Positions 32,496-44,840 of a stretch of DNA of 64,000 nt are shown in pieces (the stretch's first letter is position 1; each line of letters opens with the position of its first letter). The position numbers and the translations under genes were made by a program. The notes beneath the pieces are model-generated. The model was not told the DNA's origin. It did not search any database and worked only from the letters and a program-made list of their open reading frames with translations. The stretch comes from Erodium maritimum. Lineage: Eukaryota > Streptophyta > Magnoliopsida > Geraniales > Geraniaceae. The stretch is from assembly GCA_963921825.1 (NCBI GenBank), contig OY997589.1, positions 69,796,523 to 69,860,522 on the forward strand, written 5' to 3'.

Positions 32496-33505
32496 TTGTA
32501 ATATCCAGTAATCAATGCCCTCAGGCTCCAATTCTTAACCAGTATCTCATTGTATCTGTTAAACTCCACCTTTACCGCGGCACCGGATTATCCCCCCCCC
32601 CCCCCCCCCCCTCGGTGTAGTACCGACCCAAACAAGCAATTCAAACAAGAATAAGAATAAAGGAATACCATAACTGGGTCACCAATCAACACTCATCAGA
32701 TCACACTTTCATCACAACAAAGACATCCAATACACTCCATACTTACCGTATACTTACCTGTCACGAACCAGCGGTACATCGATCACCTGATTGTGCCCCG
32801 TGGCACAACCAGTCATACTCGATCATCCGTTCAATCAACAATTATATCAACATAAACACTAAATCAACCAAGTATACATTCAACCAATCAATCATCATGT
32901 GAACGAGCCATTTAGCATTCAATCATACGAGCTAATCTAGTTTCATTAGACTCTTAAGTTAACCTAGCAATTAGCAACCAAAGCATGTGAACCTAGCACA
33001 CAACTAATTTGAGAGCTCTTCACAGCCTCTCTACCAATAAATCAATTTCCCAAGTATTGAAAGCACACTTCACTAATTGTCATCATCCTAAGCATGCATA
33101 CTAGACTCATCCATTTATTAGTAATTGAAATACGATTATTCTAGTTATTCGCATCCTATAGACAATTCTAGGACCTTTCCGATTTTATTATCCTAATCAT
33201 GCATACTAAGCGTTAATTAAGAAATTAAGACTTTCCCTACCTCGCGGTCTTCCTCTCAACACTCTGATGTCACAAACGAGAGTCACCACACCGTTCTTCA
33301 CACGGGTACCGACAAGGTCTTCGTTCTTCAAGCTCTTTGTTCTTCAAGGTCTTGTGGTCTTTGAACACAAAACAATCCCGAATTAGGTCCTACTTAACAG
33401 TAACAAAGTCCCCCAAAACCCTTCCAAAAGTTCAGCTCCAAAACAAGATCGAAACGGTGGAAAAAACCCTTCAAAATCCCCCCAAACTGGTCGGTCACGG
33501 ACACT

Positions 33506-33615
33506 GTCACGGAGCCGTGACGCCGACCCTCACGGAAGCCGTGACGTGTGCCGTCATGGTCTCCCTCACGGAGCCGTGACGTCGCCCGTCACGGGATCTG
33601 TCACGGATCCGTGAC
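33506..33615. repeat. array of four palindromes in the left Tekay LTR
   Basis: GTCACGGAGCCGTGAC (33506-33521), TCACGGAAGCCGTGA (about 33530-33545), TCACGGAGCCGTGA (33566-33579) and the perfect 16-bp palindrome GTCACGGATCCGTGAC (33600-33615). Each ends in TGACG on the plus strand, the core of bZIP/TGA-factor sites. The same four units recur in the right LTR. Confidence 0.85.
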
Positions 33616-34594
33616 GTTCCAGGGCAGTTACGCCCTTCTTCAACCTCCAGCTCCTTTTCTCCGAAAATCCATAAACAAACTCCATTTTTAACCATTTCCA
33701 GCTCCCAAAACCATCAAATACCTCCAAAACTCATCTACCCATGGTAGGAATCAACAAATAAACAAGTTTCCAAGGATTCTCCATATCATAATCAAATCAA
33801 AAACTCCCAAAAGTTCATCCAACAACTACACCCTCAAATGGGTTCATCAAAGCTTCAACAAGAGCACAAACTAAACCTCCTACTTCACTACTTCTTCTCC
33901 AAATAGCCAAAACCAAGCTAGTTGAACAACTTCAAGCCAAAACCCACAAAAACCAAAGAGATGAGAGTAGATGAAATGAAGAGTTGAGAGCATCCATACC
34001 TCTAGGAGAATGTGTTGGTGAAGATGAAGGTATTTTGGAGAGGATTTGGGTGGAGATTGGCACAAAAGGTCTCTCTTTTCTCTTGCTTTCTCTTCAAGCC
34101 ACCATGGGAGCTCTAAGCTCTTCCTCCTCTCTCAATTTTCGGCCAACACTAGAGAAAATGAATTGAATTTGTGTCATCTAATGCCTTAAAAGACCTAGAG
34201 GTGAAAAAGACCAAAAACCCTTTAGTTCTTATCCCTTTTATGGACAACTAATGAGGGTAGAGATGACATTTGAGCCTCTTTCCTTTCCTCCCAGCTATTA
34301 GTGACACTTGGCATAGTGGGGACCACTCTCTTCCATTAAAAAACCAGCAGTCCAAAATTAATTGTATTGACTCGATAAAAAGCTCGGTTTTGACCAATTT
34401 TGACTTCCTTCAATATTATACTTAAATGAATGGAAACGGCCCAATTAAGCCAACCGTGATGACGACTAAGCTTTTTGGGTCCCGGAAAAGCCCCGAGTGA
34501 CCTCTTGAGTTCTCAGTTGACTTTTCCGACAGAAAGTCAAACTTGTCTTAAGAGTCTCCGGTTCAACCGGGATCGACTGGGAGCGGTTCTTACG

Positions 34595-34612
34595 ATCTAC
34601 CCCCCTTAAAAG
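34595..34612 (-). other. polypurine tract of the Tekay element
   Basis: On the minus strand it reads TTTTAAGGGGGGTAGAT just before the 3' LTR. Confidence 0.85.
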
Positions 34613-34646
34613 AATTTCGTCCTCGAAATTTAAAAGTAAGCATACC

Positions 34647-37600
34647 TCAATGAGCGAACAACTGGGGGTACTTCTCTCGAATCTCATCCTCTCGCTCCCA
34701 GGTCGAGTCAGCTCCCTGATGCCTCCACTGTACTCGTACCAACGGTATAGTGGTCTTCCTCAAGACCTTCTCTCCCGTATCCACAATCCTGATGGGATGC
34801 TCCTCATCAGAGACATCATCTGCTACCTCAATATCTGCCCACTCGATAACATGCGAGGGATCTGCCGTGTACTTCCGCAGTTGGGACACATAGAAGATGT
34901 TATGCACGTTCCCAAGCTGCGGTGGCAAGACTAACCGATATGCTACAGCTCCGATCCTCTCTAAGACCTCAAATGGTCCAATGAATCGCGGGGATAGTTT
35001 TCCTCCACCGCGGTTGAACTGTAGCAGGCCCTTCTTCGGGCTCACCCTCAGAAATACGTGGTCTCCGACTGGGAACTCATGCGGTCTACGCCGTCGGTCT
35101 GCATAGCTCTTCTGACGACTCTACGCGGTCTTCAACCGCTCTCTGATCAAGGTGACCTTCTTTGTTGTCTCTCTTACCATGTCTGGTCCTAGTAAGTTCT
35201 GGTCCCCTACTTCAGCCCAACACACCGGCGACCTACACGGTTTGCCGTACAAAGCCTCAAATGGTGCCATACCAATGCTGGACTGATAACTGTTGTTGTA
35301 AGCGAACTCTGCCAAGGGCAGATGATCCTCCTATGATCCCTGAAAGTCAAGCACACAAGCTCGAAGCATGTCTTCTAAAATCTGAATGGTGCGCTCTGAC
35401 TGTCCATCTGTCTCAGGATGGTAAGCTGTACTCAACAGTACCTCCGTCCCCAACGCCTTCTGTACGCTCTTCCAGAATCTGGATGTGAAACGAGGGTCCC
35501 TATCAGATACTACTGACACCGGTACTCCATGTAGACGAATAATCTCCCTGACATACAACCGACCCAACATGTCCACAGTATCAGTCATCCTCATAGCCAG
35601 AAAATGTGCCGACTTGGTCAGTCGGTCAACCACAACCCAAATAGCATCATGCCCCTTGGACGTCCTCGGTAGTCCACTAACAAAATCCATGGTCACATGT
35701 TCCCACTTCCACTCAGAGACTGGTAAAGGCTGTAGTAAGCCAGCAGGACGCTGATGCTCCGCCTTCACCTGCTGATAGGTGAGGCACCTTGAAACGAAAA
35801 CTGCGACTGCCTTGCGCATTCCCCTCCACCAGAACTGTCGTCGGATGTCTCTATACATCTTGGTGCCACCGGGGTGCACTGCAAGCCGGTAGTGGTGACA
35901 CTCTCTCAACGCGGTGTCCCTACATCCTCGGGGTACAAACAACCGTCCTCTAAAATGAAGACCCTGGTCTGCACTCAACTCCCAATCATCGATCTTCTCA
36001 CCGTCTGCCAGTCTCTCACGAATCCCCATCGCCTCAACATCCTCGGCCTGTGCCTCTAGCATCCGAGTAACTAAAGTGGGTTGAGCCACCAATGTACATA
36101 ACGCCATACCATCCGTGATCTCCTCAAGCTCAAGGCTGAAAGAGCTCAGCTCCTCTAGCATGTTCCACTCTCGCACTGCTGTGCTGGCCACGCAATAAGT
36201 TGACTTCCTGCTCAGAGCATCCGCGACGACGTTCGCCTTGCCCGAGTGATAGAGCAGCTCGAAGTCATACTCCTCAAGTAACTCCATCCATCGCCTTTGG
36301 CGCATGTTCAGATCGCGCTGAGAGAAAATATACTTGAGGCTCTTGTGGTATGAGAACACTCTAAACTGCTCACCATACAGATAGTGTCTTCAACTCTTCA
36401 ATGAAAATACTACCGCTGCTAGCTCGAGATCATGGGTCGGGTAGTTGCGCTCGTGTACCTTCAATTGCCTTGAGCCGTAGGCAACTACCTTCCCGGACTG
36501 CATCAAAACACCACCAAGTCCCTCGCCTGAGGCGTCGCAGTAAACGTCATAGCCTACTCCTCGCTCCGGAACAATCAACACTGGAGCAGTGGTGAAACGA
36601 GCCTTTAGCTCTAAGAACGAGTGCTCACACTCACTAGTCCAAAGGAACTCTGCTCCTTTCCGAGTCAGAGCTGTCATAGGTGCAGCCAAACGTGAGAAGT
36701 CCTGAACAAAGCTTCGATAATAACCGGCCCAACCTAGAAAACTACGGATCTCAAACACGTTCCGGGGCCTTGCCCATTTTGAAACTGCATCGACCTTCGC
36801 TGGGTCGAATAAGATGCCATCTCGGGACACCACATGTCCAAGGAATTTCACCTCTGCGAGCCAGAACTCGCACTTCTCTAGGTTCCCATACAGCTGATGG
36901 TCACGTAACAAGGTCAAAACCAATCTCAAGTACTCTTCGTGTGCCTCTTCACTAGGCGAGTAAATCAAGATGTCGTCAACGAAAACTATGACGAACTGGT
37001 CCAGGTACGGTCTGAAAATGTCGTTCATCAAATCCATGAAGGCTGCTGGCGCGTTCGTCAGCCCGAACGGCATCACTAGAAACTCAAAGTGTCTGTACCG
37101 TGTCCGGAATGCGGTCTTCTCCACATCCTTCTTTCAGACTCTCAACTGGTAGTAGCCTGATCTTAGATCAATCTTGGAGAAACATGTCGCTCCTCTCAAT
37201 TGATCGAACAGGTCATCGATCCTCGGCATCGGGTAGTGGTTCTTCACTGTCACCCGGTTTAGCTTCCGATAGTCGATGCACATCCTCAAGGCGCCACCCT
37301 TCTTCTTCACGAAAAGGGCGGGTGTTCCCCACGGTGAGACACTAGGGCGGATGAAACCCTTCTCCTGTAGCTCTTCGAGTTGGCGCTTCAACTCGACCAA
37401 CTCAGCTGGCGCAAATCGATAAGGTGTCATCGAGATTGGCGCGGTGCCTGGGATCAAGTCGATCCGAAACTCTATCTCCCGCGCTGGCGGTAAACCTGAT
37501 AACTCCTCCGGAAACACGTCAAGGAACTCACACACTACTCTCGGCAAGTCTCTGCCACTCTGCACCACCTCGGCCTCCACTCCAATAATCAAGGCGGATA

Positions 37601-38051
37601 GAAGGGCTCCGCTCTTGCTACCCAAAACACAAGTGATGACTCTATCACCAGGTCGCACGGTCACCTGCCGCCGAAAGCAATCAATCGTCGCCCGGTATCT
37701 CGTAAGCCAGTCCATCCCTAAGATCACATCGTAAGCAGTCATCTCCAGAATGAGTTGATCACCCAAGAATGGGCAATCTGCCACTCGAACCTCACAATCT
37801 CGACAAACGGTATCCAACACCACCTCCCCCGTAACTGGGGTCTCAAGACATAAGGGTCTACTAAGGGACTCCGTCACAAACCCAAAAAACGAGCAAAAGA
37901 AGTAGAGATAAACGAATGGGATGCACCCGTATCGAACAAAAAAGAAGCCCACGAATGAAACAATAAACACGTACCCTGAATGGCCTCATGGCCGGCATAC
38001 TGTCTCTCAGCCCTGGCATCTGTAACTGCATAAACTCGACCCTGTCGTGCC
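34647..38051 (-). pseudogene. Tekay pol: protease, RT, RNase H, integrase, chromodomain
   Basis: Starting beside the copia-3 insertion: protease with [11 protein letters not shown] (about 37960-37930), a frameshift near 37880, then GMDWLTRY (37715). RT follows with [20 protein letters not shown] (37290-37220), [13 protein letters not shown] and the catalytic FVDDILIYS (about 36985-36960). RNase H has [13 protein letters not shown] (36545-36505) and [13 protein letters not shown] (36230). The integrase zinc region has HPGG and CLTYQQVK, where the second Cys is Tyr; its core has [20 protein letters not shown] and [12 protein letters not shown], so the DDE residues are present. The C-terminus ends in PLVRVQWRHQGADSTWERED, a chromodomain-like block, at 34690-34650. 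In-frame stops lie near 37133, 36390, 35331 and 35121. The protein cannot be made whole, although each domain looks well kept. Confidence 0.9.
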
Positions 38052-38056
38052 GGTGG
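38052..38056. repeat. 5-bp target duplication of copia-3, left copy
   Basis: GGTGG, repeated at 46528-46532. Confidence 0.9.
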
Positions 38057-39754
38057 TGTTGGGTCTCGAGGTAGGGTTGGAGATGAACCAACTCGCAGCG
38101 GAAAATCAATGAAAACCAAGAGACGATTAAACCATGAAACAACTAACAAAGAATGGATTCACAAGAGAAAAATTCAGCACTATTTCTTACCAAAACAAGA
38201 ACACCGGTTAACGAATGATTGGCTTGAGTCTCCAAGATGCCTACGTATCCACATGGGAATCAAAGCCACGTAGTTCTTCTCTTTGAGGACTCAAGAACAC
38301 AAAAATGGAGGTGGAAACTAGCCAAACCCGAAATGGCCATGGAAGAGGGAGAGAAAATGTGTTTCCTATTCTTGTCTTGTCTTTGTTATGTTGAAAAAAG
38401 ATGACTTAAACATAACAAAACCCATACTTGTCCAACTAAAGGCATGGGACAAGTATGGTGTCAAGTAAGGTGTAAATAGGACAAAGTATGGCAAGACAAG
38501 ATTGGGTTAGGTGGTGAATCACCAACACCTTAATCCTTGTCTTGCTTGCTTAGTACTAATTAATCAAGACTTGATTAATTAGTTCCATGGGCCTTGGTTG
38601 CATGGGCCTTTCATGGGCCTTTCATGGGCCTCTTGGAACATGGCCCATGGCCATTTCCAACGAGGTCCCGTGATTCGCTCATCGCCTCCATGCCTTCCAT
38701 ACCGGAAATGTCCAACATTATCCGACGCGATCAATCCCAAGACTCCAAGCCTTGTCTCGATCCGTAAAGTCATATTCACTTACGGGCACATGATCCAAAA
38801 CCCAGTTTTGGTCATGTCCCGAGACAACTCCCTTTTGGCCATTCTCCATAAATGTGTCAATGAGTTTCATCCTCCGGTGTGACCCTTAGGTTTATGCATG
38901 TCAATAGATCAACGTAAAATCTCATTTTACTTGATCATATTTAAGTGGCAACTAACGAGACTTTAGTATTGCCTGACACTACATAACGAATCGACCCTAT
39001 CGATTCTAACCTTTCCGTCGTCCCTGTCATTATCCTTTTATCTCCGATATCCTGATTGAGATAAGGCATAGAGCCGTCATCCTTATTATTCTCAATCACC
39101 GTTCCTTGATATGTGATATGACTGAAGATATGATACCCAGTATCATGTGCATGGCCATGCTATTCTTCCAGTCACTCTCGATCAAGTGGCCGAGAACCGA
39201 TATCTTTCCCATACCTTAGTATGAGGGATAAATCCCTTAGCCGTCTTTCGTGTCACTCATGTAGCCCGTCCCCAAGCCAATCCTGGCCGTTATGGAAGCC
39301 CTGTTACGGACAACGTTAGGCTCAGGTCAAACTCAGTTGTTGACTACATAGCGATCACAAAGACTCCTTGGTCTAAGGATACATGACAAGCTACAACACT
39401 GAATATGTTCATGACTTAATCTATGGCACATATTCAGGGCGGGTCGTCCAATATCATGTCCCACATGATATCTATGATCAGACTCCGGAATCCCATTCCA
39501 ATGACTAACAGAACGTAAGCCATAAAGAGCCATCTTTCATACTAGTCGCTTCTAGTGAAGCTTTGTTGACTAGGGACCCATCGAGTGTGATCTATCTCGA
39601 TCTATGGTTCTATTCGCATGGTGGGCATAGATCAGAGCACACATCGATATATTACTCCAACACATAAGTAATATAAAGCCGCTTTAATTTTATTGCTAAC
39701 GATGATATATACATTTGGACATTTAGGATTGAACTATGGGCACTAAGACTAACA
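38057..39754 (-). repeat. copia-3 LTR (left, 3' LTR)
   Basis: 1698 bp, TGTTGGGTC...GACTAACA. Compared with the right LTR it has one extra 12-base unit in the CATGGGCCTTT run near 38605-38630 and a few base changes. Confidence 0.92.
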
Positions 39755-39784
39755 ATCTCCCACTTGCCCTAGTTCCAATCTAAA

Positions 39785-42700
39785 CTCCAATATGTCCCCA
39801 TCGACTTTACATGTCTAACATGTTCAGGCAGTGACACTGCCTTAGTCAAAGGGTTGGCTATGTTATCATCTGTTGCAATATCGGTTATCTTCACTTCACC
39901 TCAGTTCAGTATTTATCTGATGAGGTGGATACGCCGCAGTACATGTTTGGATTTGTTATACGATCTAGGCTTTTAGCTTGCGCAATGGCCCTTGTGTTGT
40001 CGCAAGATGGATTCACCGGGCTGGATGGGTTTTTAATTACACCCAGCTCTGCCATGAATTTCCAAATCCACATAGCCTCCTTAGCTGCCTCTGCAACATC
40101 CATGTACTTGGCCTCTGTCGTAGATTCGGCAATGGTATCTTGCTTTACGCTTTCCCAGCTAAAGCTCTGCCATTCAGCGTAAACACATATCCTGATTGAC
40201 TTCTAAAGTCATCTGGATTTGTCTTGGAAAACTAGCGCCTACTCATCCTTCGATGACTAGTTCAGCATCATCTTTCCCCCAGGTTAGAATGATGTCTACT
40301 GGTACAACATAAGGCTTACGAGACGTCCGGTCTCATACATGTCATGGCATATATGATCGATCCTGCCCCTAGGCTCATAGGATTCTCATCATCCTTTTCA
40401 GCTCATCAGTTGTCTTAGGACACTGAGTCTTGCTGAGATGAATGCCATGACTAGTGGGTAAGAGTCCTTTCTTTGAATCGAGCATTAAGAACCTACTCAA
40501 TGCCTTGTTCACATAGGTTCCCTGACTTAAATCCAAGACCCTCTTGGTGCGATCTCTACATATCTTAATCCTTAAGATATGAGAAGCATCACCTAAGTCC
40601 TTTATTGAAAAACACTTCCTCAACCAAGCTTTAGTCTCGTGCAAGGTTGGGATGTCGTTTTCAATGAGAACCAGAAAGGTAATATTGCTCCCACTAGCCT
40701 TCTTATAAACGCAAGATTCATCCTCGTTCTTGATTAAGCCAAATCCAATTACAGCTTCATCAAAACGAAGGATCCAACTCCGAGAAGTTCGTTTCAATCC
40801 ATAAATGGATTTCAACAACTTATAAATCTTTCCTTTATTCTTCAGATCGTCAAAACCTTTGGGCCGAGACATATAAACGTACTCAGTCAAATTTCCATTT
40901 AGGAAAGCGGTTTTGACATCCACTTGCCATATCTCGTAATTATGATACGCAATTATGTCAAGAAGAATTTGGATCGATTTTGACCATAGCCACTAAGGAG
41001 AAGGTTTTCTCATAGTCAATCCATTGGATCTGCCTATAACCTTTCGCCACCAGTTGAGCTTTGTAGGTCAGAGGGTTTCCGTCCATGTCCATCTTCACCT
41101 TGAAGATCCATTTGCATCCTATGGTCCTCACACCATTGATGGGATCAACCGGTTCCCAGACTCGATTGTCCGACATGGATTGCATTTCCTCCCTCATGGC
41201 TCCCAGCCATAACTCGGAGTTGGGCCCATCCACGACTTCCTGAAAGGTGGCTAGATCATCGTGATCCACCATGACTTCATTGTCACCTCCGGATACCATA
41301 TCTTGGAGGTGGAAGATTGATCCTTTCAAATCGCCTTGGACCTTCCGGAATTGTAACAGGAATTGGTTCTTACTCTACGACAATCTCTGGCTCCTTTCTA
41401 CTGGGTTGCCAATTGGTTTAGACAGATCTGTACCATCCTGAATTTCTTCGAGATGCACAGTCCTCCCAATGACGTCTTTGGAAACAAAACTTCTTTTCCA
41501 TAAAGACCCCACCCCAAGCGACGAACACCATGTTCTCACTGGGATTGTAGAAATAGTATCCCCTTGTTGCTTTGGGATACCACACGAAGGTGCATATCTC
41601 GGATCTTGGTTCGAGCTTAGTCGAAACCAAATGTTTCACATAAGCCTCGCAACCACAAATCTTTAGGAAGGACAAAGCGGGCATCATCCCGTACCATTTT
41701 TAAAATGGCGTCCCTTCCACACCATTCGTCGAAGCCCAATTCACTATGAATGCGGTCGCCTCTAGAGCAAAACCCCTAAAAGAGATTGGGAGATCAGTCC
41801 AACTAATCATGGAACAGACCATTGTCTAACAATGTCCGATTTCTCCGTTTGGCTACACCTTTCAACTACAGTGACCTAGGAGGAGTCCATTCCAAAAGGA
41901 TCCCATTCTCTTTTAGATGATCTAATAACTCTGTGGTCAAGTATTTTCCACCTCGATCCAATCGAAGTGCCTTAATACCTTTGTCGAGCTGGTTTTCTAC
42001 TATAGTCTTAAACTCTTTGAATTTATCAAAAGCTTCAGACTTATGTCTCACCGAATAGACATAACCATATTTACTGTAATCATCAGTAAATGTGATAAAG
42101 TAGCTAAAACCCCTCCTAGCAAGTGAACTTATTGGTCTACACACATTCGAGTGTATCAGCCCCAATAATTCACCCGCCCTTTCATCGCGATGGATAAAGG
42201 GCACTTTAGTCATTTTGCCCATCAAACAAACCTTGCACCTATCGATCGAATGGAATTCGAATGAACCTGAAAACCCGCACTTCTAAAGTGCTGATAGGCG
42301 CTTCTTGTTTATGCGACCCAAATGACAGTACCATAACAGAGTTAGGTTTAAATCGTTGGATTTAGACCTCTTGGTATTAACGGAATATATAGAACTTGAG
42401 GCATTGTTACCCATATCTAATATGTACAATCCTCCAACCATGTCAGTACTGGTATAAAACATATCATTGCATAGAACATTGAAAACTCCATTTCCAATAT
42501 TAACATTATATCCTTCCTTGTCAAACACGGATACAGATATAATATTCCTACTAAAAGTAGCTATGCAATATACATTATACAATACTAAGACAAGGCCTCA
42601 TGGCAAAGCAAGACTCATGGATCCTACAGCAGTTGCCACAACTCTGAGGTCCATTTCGTGCTTTCCAAATCTCTCCTACTTTCAGCCACCATATATTAGT

Positions 42701-43283
42701 GCATGTGTGAGATTCAGTCATGGTATCTAATACCCATGAATCTTTGGAAGTAGAGAGATGTAGCTCTATAGAGTTAATACCGAATGAATGCACGATCCCA
42801 CCGCCCTTCCTTAGATCATCCAGGTTTCCTGATGAAGGCGCAGTCCTACTGCCCTTCTTCAGATCATCCAGGCTATTTGATGAAGGCGCAGTCCCACTGC
42901 CCTTTTTCAGATCAGCCGTGAACTTCCTGTAATCCCGGTTCCAATGACCAGGCTGTTGGCAGTAGAAGCAGACATTCTCAAGTGTCTCATCTTTCCTGCC
43001 AAGTGTGCATGGGCCCAGCCCTTGCCACTTCCAATTCCCTTGTTGACCATCAGAATATCCTTGGATCCCAGATCCCTGAGATATTCTTCTCAGCAGCTGA
43101 TGACACTTCATGTAACTCTGATATGGTCTTAGAGACAGCCTTGTCAAGGAAATATTCTTTGCGTTCAGACTTGAGGAGTATCCTCAAAATTCTGTACCAG
43201 TCCAAATAGTTTGTCCCATTTAGCTTGAGTCTGTCAAGAATGGTTTTTAATGACAAACTATTAATGCTCGCTGAATTTGTCAT
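39785..43283 (-). pseudogene. copia-3 gag-pol, multiply broken, RT active site deleted
   Basis: Gag begins at 43283 (MTNSASINSLSLKTILDRLK) and is cut short as in copia-2. The knuckle is CFYCQQPGHWNRDY (about 42970), followed by three 16-residue repeats. The protease motif is DTM. The integrase zinc region is split by a stop after INKKRLSAL (42283), where copia-2 is still open. The integrase core is at 42225-41866. The RT is better kept than in copia-2, with one open frame 40923-40375: MDVKTAFLNGNLTEYVYM, SIYGLKRTSRSWILRFDEAV, then FLVLIENDIPTLHETKAW, in which YVDDILL is missing at about 40665. The RNase H end is at 40103-39790. Private changes relative to copia-2 show independent decay after a shared deleted ancestor. 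Confidence 0.85.
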
Positions 43284-44826
43284 TTGATCTACAACAGATA
43301 AAATTCAATCAGTAAACTGAATAAATTTTATGAAGATCAAGCTTAAACACCAACAATCAATTCTAAACCTTTAGAATCTGAAACCAAGATCCTTGATTCA
43401 CTCGATTAAGCTGAACTAATGCTCACCACTTAATCGAGCTATGTAGGTAGGACTCCATCCAATCACATCCAATGTGACTCTTGGCTAGGGTATGTACTTA
43501 TGTACACGACTTACCCTATCTGTTACCCTAGCTCAACCTCAGGCCGAGAATCGTAGTCGGGTCCACCAATTCTCAACTATGGCTCGTCACTATGTAGGTG
43601 CTCCGCTAATGCGCACGACACCCACATATGTCGTCCAAACCTACTACCCCGCTTCCCCATGGATGCTCCGCTAATGCGCACGACAACCATAGGACGGGGA
43701 GGTAGTAAGGTGTTGATGATTGGGAGGTATCGGACATGACCCGCTTTTACTTGTCCAGTTGAGTTCAAAACTTTGGCACATCCTAGATGCGATGAGCACA
43801 TCAACTACATTCCAAATGCAATGATGCCTCAAATTACATCCAATGTAATTCTTCCTTTGAACCCGTCAACTACATCCAATGCAATGACGGTTCTAAGGGT
43901 TCACACACAAGGATTAAAATTCCAATTTTATCTTTGCATGTGAGGTGATATGCTCGGTAAATAAAGTTAAGCATGCAATTCTAAAACACATAGAATTAAT
44001 CATGCATAAACTAAACCAAGCATAAAGCGATAAATATGCACATAATAGCCCCCTAAACTAACTCCCACTAGCTTCTTGAGCTCCACCGACTCCAAGCCGA
44101 TGCCAACACCCGAAAAGCCACCAAATGACCTTTTCGCCCTTTCTTCATCTTGAGTAAAAAAATACAATTTAATACACGACTCGCAGGTCGGGAATAAATA
44201 AATATTACAAACAAGTGGTTCGACGACCACACCTTGAAAGAATAATTACACGCTAACTCTAACGGCTCGCAGGCCGTGAAAAGCGATAAATAATTAAATC
44301 GAGCTCGGGGATATTATGTACAACATGCCAACATCACATCACACATCGTGTTATCAAATAAGCATGTTATCAAACATCATGTGATTTTCCGGTTTTAATT
44401 AATAGCCAAGTTTCGAAAATTTTTGATGCTCGGTTTATCGAAACCTTTCAAAAATGAAACTTTTGAACATTTGATCTTCGAGTTCGTCATGACGGTTCAA
44501 AACTCGTCATAACTAACAAAACGGTTTAGCATTTGCATATCAACCATCCAATGGTCATGCTTAGCCTAGCTCCGTCCAACGGAGCCCCGTTCGGTCCCGG
44601 TTTCGGCTCCCCGAGAGTCCCGCTCCCGAGACCCGAAAAATCAAATTTTTTTCAAAATTTCCAGATTTGAAATAATTTTCAAAAATTCATTTTACATGCA
44701 TTAAATTCATGAACAAGAATTTAAAACATGTTATCAAACAATTTAGCAAAACAACATGCCAAAAAACGAAACTTTCAAGCAAAACCGAAACTTTGAACAC
44801 CGTCTTGTGAATCCCGAAGGTAGCAC
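43284..44826 (-). other. copia-3 untranslated leader
   Basis: Non-coding stretch between PBS and gag, matching the copia-2 leader with scattered differences, for example a shorter A run near 44420. Confidence 0.78.
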
Positions 44827-44839
44827 GGCTCTGATACCA
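44827..44839 (-). other. primer binding site of copia-3
   Basis: GGCTCTGATACCA on the plus strand, complementary to initiator Met tRNA on the element strand, one base inside the 5' LTR. Confidence 0.9.
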
Positions 44840-44840
44840 C

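Larger units (their letters stand above)
31559..34594 (-). repeat. Tekay LTR (left, 3' LTR)
   Basis: 3036 bp. On the plus strand it starts TGTCACGCCCC and ends GGTTCTTACG, where the right copy has TTACA, so one terminal base is mutated. It matches 49193-52244 with small indels and scattered changes. Confidence 0.9.

Noticed and set aside
37874..38149. Open frame joining the copia-3 LTR to the Tekay protease
   Set aside because: The frame crosses an insertion junction. It is an accident of the insertion, with no start signal or sign of selection.
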